A stretch of 37,766 bases of DNA, taken from Rhodopseudomonas sp. (GTDB taxonomy: Bacteria; Pseudomonadota; Alphaproteobacteria; Rhizobiales; Xanthobacteraceae). The position numbers were made by a program, and so were the translations under genes. Of this stretch, positions 8,121 through 14,882 are shown in pieces; within the stretch, counting starts at the first letter, position 1, and each line of letters begins with the position of its first letter. The stretch is from NCBI GenBank assembly GCA_016124795.1, contig WGNB01000063.1:1-37766 (forward strand), in the 5' to 3' direction. A model generated the notes under the pieces. The model ran no database searches, was not told the origin of the DNA, and saw nothing but the letters and a program-made list of their open reading frames with translations.

Positions 8121-9503
8121 TTAGCCGGCCGTTCCATCCCGCGCGGCCGACATCGGATTGCCGGAGAAATGCGCGCCCGATCCGCCGGAGTCTGGACCGT
8201 CCGGTCCCTTGTTGATCAGCCGGTTGATGTAATAGATGCCGAATGAGAACACGATGCCATAGGCGACGATGAACAGCGCCAGCGTGCCGGCCACCGTTGC
8301 GCCCGGCACCGGCGAATTGGCGTCGGCGGTGCGCAGGATGTTGTAGATGATCCAGGGCTGGCGGCCGCTTTCGGTGGTGACCCAGCCGGCGATCACTGCG
8401 ACGAAGCCGACCCACCAGGTCTGCGCCATTGCCCGCAGGTACCACGTCGTCTCGAACAAGGTGCCGCGCCACCAGAAAAACGCACCGAGCAGCGCTGCCG
8501 CGATCATGAAGAAACCCATCGCCAGCATGATGCGGAACGAGAAGAACACCACTTTGACCGGCGGCCGGTCTTTTTCCGGCACACTGAGCAGACCGGGGAT
8601 GAGGCCGTTCATGCGGTGGGTCAGCACCAGCGAGCCGGCCTTGGGGATCGAGACCGAATAGCGGTTGAAGCCGTCGTGTTCGTCGGGCCAGGCGAAGATT
8701 TCGAAGTCGGCGGGCAGGGCGCCGTCCCAATGCGCCTCCATCGCCGCGATCTTGATCGGCTGGTGCTTGAGCGTATTGAGGCCGTGCTGGTCGCCGATGA
8801 TGAGTTGCAGCGGCGCCAGCACCGCGGTCAGTCCGATCGCCATCCGCAGCATGGTGCGGCCTTCCGCGATGTGTCGGCCGGTGGCGAGAAACCGCGCGCC
8901 GACCGCCAGCACGACGAAGCCGGTGGTGAGGTAGGCGGCATTGAGCATATGCGCGAAGCGATATGGGAAGCTCGGATTGAACACCACCGCGAACCAGTCG
9001 GTCGGGAAGGCGACGCCATCGCGCATTTCGAAACCGGCCGGCGTCTGCATCCAGCTATTGGCCGCCAGAATCCAGAACGCCGAAATCGTGGTGCCGACCG
9101 CGACGACGGCGGCCGACACGACATAAAGCCAGCGCGGCACGCGGTTGATGCCGAACAGCAGGATGCCGAGGAAGGTGGCTTCGAGGAAGAAGGCGGCCAG
9201 CACCTCGTAACCGAGCAGCGGTCCAAGCACGTTGCCGGCGACGACGGAGAACCGGCTCCAGTTGGTGCCAATCTGGTAGGATAAGACGATGCCGGAGACC
9301 ACGCCCATGGCGAAGGAGACGGCGAAGATCTTGACCCAGAACTGCATCAGGAACCGGTAGCGGTCCTGTCCGGTTCGAAGCCAGAGGGCGCCCAGCGTTG
9401 CGATATAGGCCGACAGTCCGATGGTGAAGGTGGGGAAAATGATATGGAATATTATGGTAAAGGCGAACTGCAATCGCGCCAGCAGAACGGGATCGAAGTC
9501 CAT
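8121..9503 (-). CDS. cydA: Cytochrome bd-type ubiquinol oxidase subunit I
   Basis: A 460-residue haem-bearing subunit. Visible key residues are H20 (FTIIFHIIFPT, haem b595 ligand), E100 and E108 (the conserved glutamates near the di-haem site), H185 (YRFAHMLNAA, haem b558 ligand) and the GRQPW signature near residue 390. It is shorter than E. coli CydA, in keeping with the short Q-loop or CIO subclass typical of alphaproteobacteria. The ATG has a GGGAG ribosome-binding site. It is the first gene of a minus-strand run cydA-cydB-VOC-VOC. No FNR or other regulator site was recognised in the 226 bases upstream. Confidence 0.94.
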   Translation of the reverse strand: MDFDPVLLARLQFAFTIIFHIIFPTFTIGLSAYIATLGALWLRTGQDRYRFLMQFWVKIFAVSFAMGVVSGIVLSYQIGTNWSRFSVVAGNVLGPLLGYEVLAAFFLEATFLGILLFGINRVPRWLYVVSAAVVAVGTTISAFWILAANSWMQTPAGFEMRDGVAFPTDWFAVVFNPSFPYRFAHMLNAAYLTTGFVVLAVGARFLATGRHIAEGRTMLRMAIGLTAVLAPLQLIIGDQHGLNTLKHQPIKIAAMEAHWDGALPADFEIFAWPDEHDGFNRYSVSIPKAGSLVLTHRMNGLIPGLLSVPEKDRPPVKVVFFSFRIMLAMGFFMIAAALLGAFFWWRGTLFETTWYLRAMAQTWWVGFVAVIAGWVTTESGRQPWIIYNILRTADANSPVPGATVAGTLALFIVAYGIVFSFGIYYINRLINKGPDGPDSGGSGAHFSGNPMSAARDGTAG

Positions 9504-9729
9504 TGCTTAACTCCCGGCGGCGCGATTTCGGCGCCATCATAAGCCTAACTTGTAAACAGTGGCGCACCGATCGGCGTCGGGCGCCTGCGTTAAATCGAAG
9601 CGGGCCGGAGGCCGCAAGGCAGGAAGCGACACGGCTGGTATTCGTCCGGGCCGCCCGCCGGACAAGCTAGACTTTCGGCCTGAGGCAAACCGCCCGGCAT
9701 CGACCGGGTCGGCAACGGAGAGCGTTCAT

Positions 9730-10173
9730 ATGAACTGGTCGTCGTCCTGGCAATATTCGTGGCAGTTCTGGGCCGTGTTATCGGCGATGTTCGCGGCCTT
9801 GACCGCGATCTTCGCCAAGGTCGGTATCGAGAACGTCAATTCCGATTTCGCGACCTTGATCCGAACCGTCGTCATTCTCGTGACGCTGGCGATGATCCTG
9901 TTGGCGACCGGTCAGTTCCAGTCGCCGGGCTCGATTTCGGCGCGGACATACCTGTTCCTGCTGTTGTCGGGGCTGGCGACCGGGGCGTCCTGGATTTGTT
10001 ATTTTCGCGCGCTCAAGATCGGCGAGGCCGCCAAGGTCGCGCCAATCGACAAGCTCAGCGTGGTGCTGGTCGCCTTGTTCGGCGTTGTATTTCTTGGCGA
10101 AAGATTGAGCGGACCGAACTGGCTCGGCGTCGCCCTGATCGCGGCCGGCGCGGTATTGGTGGCTTATCGCTGA
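9730..10173 (+). CDS. Short EamA-domain (DMT superfamily) transporter, single repeat
   Basis: A 147-residue membrane protein with about five membrane segments, corresponding to one EamA repeat rather than the usual two. It begins WQFWAVLSAMFAALTAIFAKVGI and ends with the family-typical segment GVVFLGERLSGPNWLGVALI. Such half-length members probably work as dimers, like small multidrug resistance proteins. The substrate is unknown. The frame is open upstream, but the ATG at 9730 has a good GGAG 9 bases before it and starts just before the first membrane helix. It is monocistronic and convergent with the next gene. Confidence 0.85.
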   Translation: MNWSSSWQYSWQFWAVLSAMFAALTAIFAKVGIENVNSDFATLIRTVVILVTLAMILLATGQFQSPGSISARTYLFLLLSGLATGASWICYFRALKIGEAAKVAPIDKLSVVLVALFGVVFLGERLSGPNWLGVALIAAGAVLVAYR

Positions 10174-10198
10174 CTGGCGGCAGAATCGGCCGTCGGCT

Positions 10199-10645
10199 TC
10201 AATGGGTCGGCGCGCTCAGCTTGAGGCCGAAATAATCCGGCATTGCCGACTGTTCCTTGCCCGGCCGGATTTTCTCGATGTTCGACAATTCGCCGCTGTC
10301 GAAGCCGGTCCGCGGCGTCACGTCGCTGGTATGGCCGGCGCTGAAATCGAGATCGAATTTGCCGAGGTTGACGCCAAGCGGCAGCTTCGGCGCACCCGGT
10401 GTTGGCGATGACTTGCTGTCGTTGCCGAAGCCGGACACAACGCGGTCGCCGCGCCAGTCTGCGGGCGGGGCATTGAGGATATCCGGTGTGAGTAATGGTG
10501 GGGCGGTGGTCGTAAACGGTGAGCCCGCCGCACCGGTCGTGCCGGGTTCGGCATTGCCGGCGTCAAAAGGGCCGGCAACGGCCGCGGCCATAAGACCGGC
10601 GGCAACAAGATAGCGAAGGCGCACAACGCGGGACATCATCATCAC
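10199..10645 (-). CDS. Secreted conserved hypothetical protein
   Basis: A 148-residue protein with a clear signal peptide: basic start, hydrophobic core LVAAGLMAAAVAG, probable cleavage near DAGNA-EP. The mature part is Pro- and Gly-rich and likely disordered at first. It ends with a more ordered stretch (LPLGVNLGKFDLDFSAGHTSDVTPRTGFDSG) and PDYFGLKLSAPTH. I recall similar C-terminal strings in Bradyrhizobium hypothetical proteins, but cannot search. No function can be proposed beyond export to the periplasm. Four ATG codons in a row open the frame (MMMMSR), so the exact start is open. Confidence 0.7.
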   Translation of the reverse strand: MMMMSRVVRLRYLVAAGLMAAAVAGPFDAGNAEPGTTGAAGSPFTTTAPPLLTPDILNAPPADWRGDRVVSGFGNDSKSSPTPGAPKLPLGVNLGKFDLDFSAGHTSDVTPRTGFDSGELSNIEKIRPGKEQSAMPDYFGLKLSAPTH

Positions 10646-10743
10646 TGTCGCATAGCAAACCGGCCGGCTCCCGCCAAGACGGCGGAATGCGACATTGTGG
10701 GATGGCCACCGATTTGTGATCGCGAAAAGTGGGGCAATGCGAC
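10646..10743 (-). repeat. ATGCGAC motif, three copies upstream of the secreted hypothetical
   Basis: TGTCGCAT lies at 10646-10653, directly upstream of the first ATG. Its inverted copy ATGCGACA is at 10687-10694, and a further ATGCGAC is at 10737-10743, 50 bases on. Between the first two is a small hairpin CCGCC-AAGAC-GGCGG. The arrangement could be an operator for the secreted gene or part of its leader; no known regulator fits by eye. Confidence 0.35.
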
Positions 10744-10787
10744 CAATGGGCCGTATCCCCGTGCCGGGCGATTTTTAAACAGGCCCA

Positions 10788-10824
10788 CCGGCCCGCCGGC
10801 TTGTTCAAAGCGGCGGCGGGCCGG
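10788..10824 (-). terminator. Hairpin terminator after the GT20 synthase gene
   Basis: Perfect 11-bp arms CCGGCCCGCCG (10788-10798) and CGGCGGGCCGG (10814-10824) with a 15-base loop, starting 8 bases after the stop codon of the minus-strand synthase gene. On the minus strand the stem is followed by CCTGTTTAAAAATCG, a weak T-rich tract. It probably ends the gpsA-HAD-GT20 transcript. Confidence 0.6.
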
Positions 10825-10831
10825 CTGGTTC

Positions 10832-12340
10832 TCAGGCGATGCGGCGGATCGGCGCGGGGCCGTGTTCGCACAGTTTGAAGACCCGCTGTTGCTCGGCGGC
10901 CCAGGAATTGATGTCGAGCTCCTTGATCTTGCGTTTGAGGATCTTCATCCGGGCGCGGCGCTCGTCGAGCGGCATGTCGAGCGCCTGCTTGATGCCGGAG
11001 TCCATCGCCGCGTGCGAGAACGGATTGACCAGCACCGCTTCATTGAGGTGCACGGCGGCGCCGGCAAACTCGGACAGCACCAGCGTACCGACCTTGATGT
11101 GGTCGCCTTCCTTCTGCGCGGCGACGAATTCGCCGGCGACCAAATTGAGGCCGTCGCACAACGGCGTCACCCAGCACACCGAGGCGGCGCGATAATAAGC
11201 GACCAGTTCGCGGAACGGCACTGGCGTCGACAGCAGCGACACTGGCTGCCAGTCGAAGCTGCCGAACTGACCGTTGATGCGGCCGCTGAGCGCCTCGATC
11301 TCGCGCTGGACTTCGTCATAGGCCGACACCTCGGTCGCCTGCACCGAAACGTGCATCAGTCGGACCTTGCCGATCAATTCGGGGCGCGAGGTCAGCAGCC
11401 GCTCATAGGCCTGCAACTGCTCGATGCCGCCTTTGGTGTAGTCGGTGCGCGATACCGAAAGAATGAGCCGGATGTCGCCGAGGTCCTTGAGGATTTCGGC
11501 GAGCTTGGCATCGGTCTCCGCGCTTTGCGCGCATTCGTTGATATAGCCGACGTCAACGCCGACCGGATGCGACGACAGATGAATGGTCCGGCCTTTATAG
11601 GCGAGTTTGGTTGGCGCGCGCGCTTCCGACAGCGCCATGCCGCGCGCGGAGAACTCGTTGCGGACCGGGATCGAGGCGGTTTCCTCGACATCGAACAGGC
11701 TCTTGGCGGTGGCGACGAAGTTGGCGGTGTAGCGCGGAATGTGGAAGCCGATCACGTCGCAGGACAGCAGGCTTTCGATGATCTCATGCCGCCAGGGCAG
11801 CACGTTGAACATGTCGGCCGCCGGAAACGGCGTGTGGTGGAAGAACGCGATGCGCAGGTTCGGTTTCAACTGGCGCAGATACATCGGCACCAGCCACAGA
11901 TTATAGTCGTGTACCCAGACCACGGCATCGTCGTCGGCTTCGGCGGCGGCGGCCTGGGCGAATTTCCAGTTGACCTCGCGGAAGGTCGGCCAGTCGACCG
12001 GGTCGTAATTGTAGCGCTCCTTGAAGGAATGCAGGATCGGCCACATCGCCTCTTTCGAGGTGATGTGATAGAAACTGCGCACTTCTTCCGGTGTCAATTG
12101 CAGGCGGCTGACGCGATAGCTGCCAAAGGCGTCATTGATGGTGATGACCGGCTCGAAATCCTCGGCCGCGCCTTCGGTCGATGTCCAGGCTACCCATGAG
12201 CCGCCATTACCACGGCCGAAGAAGCTCTTCAGCGTCGGTACGATGCCGTTCGGGCTCTTGTGTTCGTGGCGTTCGATTTTGCCGTCGACGACGACTTCCT
12301 GATAGGGCTGGCGGTGATACACGATAACGAGCTTTGACAT
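10832..12340 (-). CDS. ggpS: GT20 synthase, probable glucosylglycerol-phosphate synthase (often labelled trehalose-6-phosphate synthase)
   Basis: A 502-residue retaining glycosyltransferase of family GT20. The N-terminus has YHRQPYQE (8-15) and KSPNGIVPTLKSFF (28-41), then FYHITSKEAMWPILHSF (90-106), WVHDYNLWL (142-150) and FHHTPFP (167-173). From memory these match cyanobacterial GgpS rather than OtsA, which has SNR...GGL, WIHDYHLL and FLHIPFP. GgpS joins ADP-glucose to glycerol-3-phosphate. The donor-site segment is present as SRTDYTKG and PLCDGLNLVAGEF, with C and G where R and K are usual. The ATG overlaps the upstream phosphatase stop by one base (TGATG) with GGGGAG before it, so translation is coupled. 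OtsA activity remains the alternative. Confidence 0.72.
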   Translation of the reverse strand: MSKLVIVYHRQPYQEVVVDGKIERHEHKSPNGIVPTLKSFFGRGNGGSWVAWTSTEGAAEDFEPVITINDAFGSYRVSRLQLTPEEVRSFYHITSKEAMWPILHSFKERYNYDPVDWPTFREVNWKFAQAAAAEADDDAVVWVHDYNLWLVPMYLRQLKPNLRIAFFHHTPFPAADMFNVLPWRHEIIESLLSCDVIGFHIPRYTANFVATAKSLFDVEETASIPVRNEFSARGMALSEARAPTKLAYKGRTIHLSSHPVGVDVGYINECAQSAETDAKLAEILKDLGDIRLILSVSRTDYTKGGIEQLQAYERLLTSRPELIGKVRLMHVSVQATEVSAYDEVQREIEALSGRINGQFGSFDWQPVSLLSTPVPFRELVAYYRAASVCWVTPLCDGLNLVAGEFVAAQKEGDHIKVGTLVLSEFAGAAVHLNEAVLVNPFSHAAMDSGIKQALDMPLDERRARMKILKRKIKELDINSWAAEQQRVFKLCEHGPAPIRRIA

Positions 12341-13098
12341 CAGACGGTCTCCCCGGCCTTGGAAAAGAAATTAAAGTGACGAATGGCTTCGGCGATGCCG
12401 CCGGCACCGGCCGTGGCGGCGCGGTAGGCGTTGCCGCGATCGCGCAGGCTCGCGATCAGCGCGGCCTCGCTGTTGGCGACGGCGACCCCGCGTAATCCGG
12501 TTTCGAACAACGACAGATCGTTGAGCGTGTCGCCGGCAACGAGTACGCGGTCGTCGGCGACCCCGAGATGTTTGAGCAGCCGCCGCAGCGATGGTCCCTT
12601 GGAAACGCCGGGCGGCAGGACGTCGAAGAAACGGTCGGCCGAAATCAGAGCATCGAAGCCGTGATGGCGGACGATCCGCTCGGCCGCGCCGTCATAGGTC
12701 TTGGGATCGAAATGATAACTGACGCGATAACGGAATGGCGTATCCTGCAAGGTCAGGCCGGCTGCCTTGTTGAGCAGGGTGCGGATGCGGTCGCCGTTGT
12801 CGTTCCACAATTCGGCGATATCGGCTTCGAGCGCCGCCAGCGGTCTGACTTTGCGGCTGGCGCCGACGATCTCGGCGATCGTGGTGCCGACATCGCCGAC
12901 GACGTAATCGGGCCAGGGCACCCTGCCGTCGGCGCACAGCCGTTCGATGAACTGCGGATCGCGGCCGGTGACGAAGATCAGGCCGACATCGCCGCGCCGG
13001 TCTTCGATAAAGCGGTACAGCGCGTTGCGGTCGGTATCCGATCCGCCGAGAAAGGTCCCGTCGAGATCGGTCGCTAGAACGAATTGTTTCTGTTTCAT
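12340..13098 (-). CDS. HAD-IIB phosphatase, probable glucosylglycerol-phosphate phosphatase
   Basis: A 252-residue HAD hydrolase of the Cof/sucrose-phosphate phosphatase type. Motif I is DLDGTFLGG (residues 10-18, nucleophile and acid/base Asp), motif II is FVTGRDPQF, motif III is the Lys in VSKGPSLRRLL, and motif IV is AGDTLNDLSLF. It precedes and overlaps the GT20 synthase by one base. In the fused enzyme GgpPS, known from Stenotrophomonas rhizophila, a phosphatase domain lies N-terminal to the synthase domain, the same order. The role is therefore probably to dephosphorylate the synthase product, glucosylglycerol-phosphate (or trehalose-6-phosphate if the synthase is OtsA). The ATG at 13098 has no clear ribosome-binding site. 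Confidence 0.75.
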   Translation of the reverse strand: MKQKQFVLATDLDGTFLGGSDTDRNALYRFIEDRRGDVGLIFVTGRDPQFIERLCADGRVPWPDYVVGDVGTTIAEIVGASRKVRPLAALEADIAELWNDNGDRIRTLLNKAAGLTLQDTPFRYRVSYHFDPKTYDGAAERIVRHHGFDALISADRFFDVLPPGVSKGPSLRRLLKHLGVADDRVLVAGDTLNDLSLFETGLRGVAVANSEAALIASLRDRGNAYRAATAGAGGIAEAIRHFNFFSKAGETV

Positions 13099-13248
13099 TG
13101 TTTCGGTCTTGGGCGTTTTGCTTGAACGCCGACATGTCCTTTTCGATGAGAGGTTCGTTTTGATCGGAGGCGTCGCGAGTTGGGAATGTGCGACGTTGAC
13201 GTATGGCGATGGGCGATACTGCGGCTTGACGGAGGCCGCGCGGACGGT

Positions 13249-13265
13249 GGGGCGCTTTGCGCCCC
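13249..13265 (-). terminator. Strong hairpin between gpsA and the phosphatase gene
   Basis: GGGGCGC-TTT-GCGCCCC, a perfect 7-bp stem with a 3-base loop, begins 7 bases after the gpsA stop codon on the minus strand. No T-run follows, so it may stabilise an mRNA end or attenuate rather than stop transcription between gpsA and the downstream pair. Confidence 0.4.
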
Positions 13266-13271
13266 GGCCGG

Positions 13272-14423
13272 TCAGGTCATCAAGGCGGCGAGACGGCGCG
13301 CGCCTTCCTTGCCGAAGGGATGCGGCAATTCGATCGCGATGGCGCGCGGCTCGGCTTCGAGCGGCCGGGTCCAGAGCAGGCTGAAGGCTTCGGCCAGATT
13401 ACGGCCTTCATGAACGATGGCGTGCACCGCTTCGACGATCGGCATCGATACGCCTTTCGCCTTGGCGAGCCGCATGACCGACGCCGCGTTGGCGATGCCT
13501 TCGACGACGACCGGTCGGCCGTCGAAAATCCGGTCGCGCGCGACGCCCTGGCCGAGTTGCAGGCCGTAGCTGAAGTTGCGCGATTGCGTGCTGGAGCAGG
13601 TCAGCATCAGATCGCCGATGCCGGACAGGCCGGTGACGGTCTCGCGCCGGCCGCCGAGCACCTCGGCCAGATTTTTCATTTCGTCGAGGCCGCGCGTGAT
13701 CAATGCGGCGCGCGTATTGGCGGCGAAACCGGCGCCCTGGATCATGCCGCAAAGCAATGCCAGCACGTTCTTGACCGCGCCGCTGGTCTCGACGCCGATG
13801 ACGTCGTCGGAGATGAAGGGGCGGAAGGTCTCGGTGCCGAGCGACACCGCGACGCGCGCCGCCAGAATGTCGTTGTCGCCGAACTCTTCGCGATGATCGA
13901 AGGTGGAGGCGATGGTGACCGCGGTCGGCAGGCGCTTGGCGGTTTCATCGGCGAAGGTGGGGCCGGACAGAACGCCGGTTTCATGACCGGGCAGTTCCTC
14001 GCCGGCGACATCGGTCATCAGTTTGCCGCTGTCGAGTTCGACGCCCTTGGCGCAGACGATGACCGGAATGCCAGGCGCCAGTATGGCATTGAGCTTGCGG
14101 GCGACCTCCCGCACCGAGGTCGAGGGCGTCACCAGCAGGACGCAGTCGCATCCGGCGACGGCATCGCTCAAATTCGAGGTCGCGACGAGTCCCTCGGGTA
14201 GCGCGATGTCGCCGAGGTAACGAGTATTGCGATGCGTGTCGTTGATCTCATCGACAATGTCTTGTCTGCGTCCCCATAACTTGACCCGACGTCCGGCATG
14301 AACCGCGGTAATCGCCAGCGCAGTGCCCCAACTTCCAGCGCCGAGCACTGCAATCGACTTGAAAGGCCGCGCCAGCACGACGCGGATACTCTTGTCGGCA
14401 ATGTTGTTGATCGCCTTGGTCAT
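13272..14423 (-). CDS. gpsA: NAD(P)-dependent glycerol-3-phosphate dehydrogenase
   Basis: GpsA reduces dihydroxyacetone phosphate to sn-glycerol-3-phosphate. The 383-residue protein shows the Rossmann motif GAGSWGTALA (28-37), VLSGPTFADE, the catalytic Lys in VETSGAVKNVLAL, and GLSGIGDLMLTC. It is about 50 residues longer than usual: some 20 extra at the N-terminus and about 30 at the C-terminus after the normal end (LLWTRPLEAE). The housekeeping gpsA of this order is usually next to tsaD; here it sits beside the GT20 synthase and phosphatase, where its product would be the acceptor of a glucosylglycerol pathway. The SD region upstream is duplicated and an operator-like palindrome pair lies 118-167 bases upstream. 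Confidence 0.93.
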   Translation of the reverse strand: MTKAINNIADKSIRVVLARPFKSIAVLGAGSWGTALAITAVHAGRRVKLWGRRQDIVDEINDTHRNTRYLGDIALPEGLVATSNLSDAVAGCDCVLLVTPSTSVREVARKLNAILAPGIPVIVCAKGVELDSGKLMTDVAGEELPGHETGVLSGPTFADETAKRLPTAVTIASTFDHREEFGDNDILAARVAVSLGTETFRPFISDDVIGVETSGAVKNVLALLCGMIQGAGFAANTRAALITRGLDEMKNLAEVLGGRRETVTGLSGIGDLMLTCSSTQSRNFSYGLQLGQGVARDRIFDGRPVVVEGIANAASVMRLAKAKGVSMPIVEAVHAIVHEGRNLAEAFSLLWTRPLEAEPRAIAIELPHPFGKEGARRLAALMT

Positions 14424-14431
14424 GATGTGAG

Positions 14432-14459
14432 GTGCTCCTGATATCGGTGTGCTCCTGAT
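14432..14459 (-). repeat. Duplicated AGGAGCAC block before gpsA
   Basis: GTGCTCCTGAT occurs at 14432-14442 and 14449-14459 (period 17); on the minus strand this reads ATCAGGAGCAC twice before the gpsA ATG. A third partial copy, TGCTCCT, is at 14506-14512. The nearest copy is the likely ribosome-binding site (AGGAG, 11 bases before the ATG). The repeat could be a slip duplication or affect translation. Confidence 0.5.
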
Positions 14460-14540
14460 CGAGCCAATAGGTTCCGGCCGATGACGGCCAGCTGATGTGT
14501 GGGGATGCTCCTAGAACGGTTGATCCGACTCTATCGCAGT

Positions 14541-14590
14541 GCAACAATAACTTAATTGTTGCCGCGATGCAACAAATTCAAGGCTGTTGC
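14541..14590. promoter_or_regulatory. Tandem operator-like palindromes, 2 x GCAACA-N10-TGTTGC
   Basis: Two inverted repeats with identical half-sites and identical 22-bp span lie at 14541-14562 and 14569-14590, centres 28 bp apart. The first is extended to 8-bp arms (GCAACAAT/ATTGTTGC), and ATCGC (14533-14537) and GCGAT (14564-14568) add further symmetry around it. They sit in the 459-base gap 14424-14882 between divergent gpsA and the MFS gene, 118-167 bases before gpsA and about 290 before the MFS gene. That gap is AT-richer than the surroundings and holds no credible gene. The layout suggests cooperative binding of a dimeric regulator, such as a LacI-type protein; the regulator is unknown. 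Confidence 0.55.
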
Positions 14591-14758
14591 GTTGATGTGC
14601 TGAGCCGGATTCGCTGTCGTTACGCTTGATAGGGCGTTTAATTGTCGCGATTGTCGTTTGGTGCCGCATTCATGACTGCATTTCGTCGCGTTTGTGTTCG
14701 TTTCGTTGATTGTATCGAGCGAAGTTCCAATGAAAATTCGGCGCATCGCAGCTATGCG

Positions 14759-14775
14759 TGCGCGATTATCGCGCA
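14759..14775. promoter_or_regulatory. 17-bp near-perfect palindrome upstream of the MFS gene
   Basis: TGCGCGAT-T-ATCGCGCA has perfect 8-bp arms around a single central base. It ends 107 bases before the MFS start, so it may be a second regulator site in the divergent gap. As a hairpin its loop would be too short, which favours a protein-binding DNA site over a terminator. Confidence 0.4.
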
Positions 14776-14882
14776 TGGTGTGCGTTGCATTGACGTCGAT
14801 GCCCGCGCATCCGCGCAAAAATGAATCAACGATGGCGAAATTTTCGTCGAATGCGAAAAGGTCGAATGCAAAAGGGATGTGA

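Noticed and set aside
10697-12199. A 500-codon plus-strand frame antisense to the GT20 synthase
   Set aside because: Composition is that of a complementary-strand shadow, and the minus-strand gene has clear motifs, a coupled start and a ribosome-binding site.
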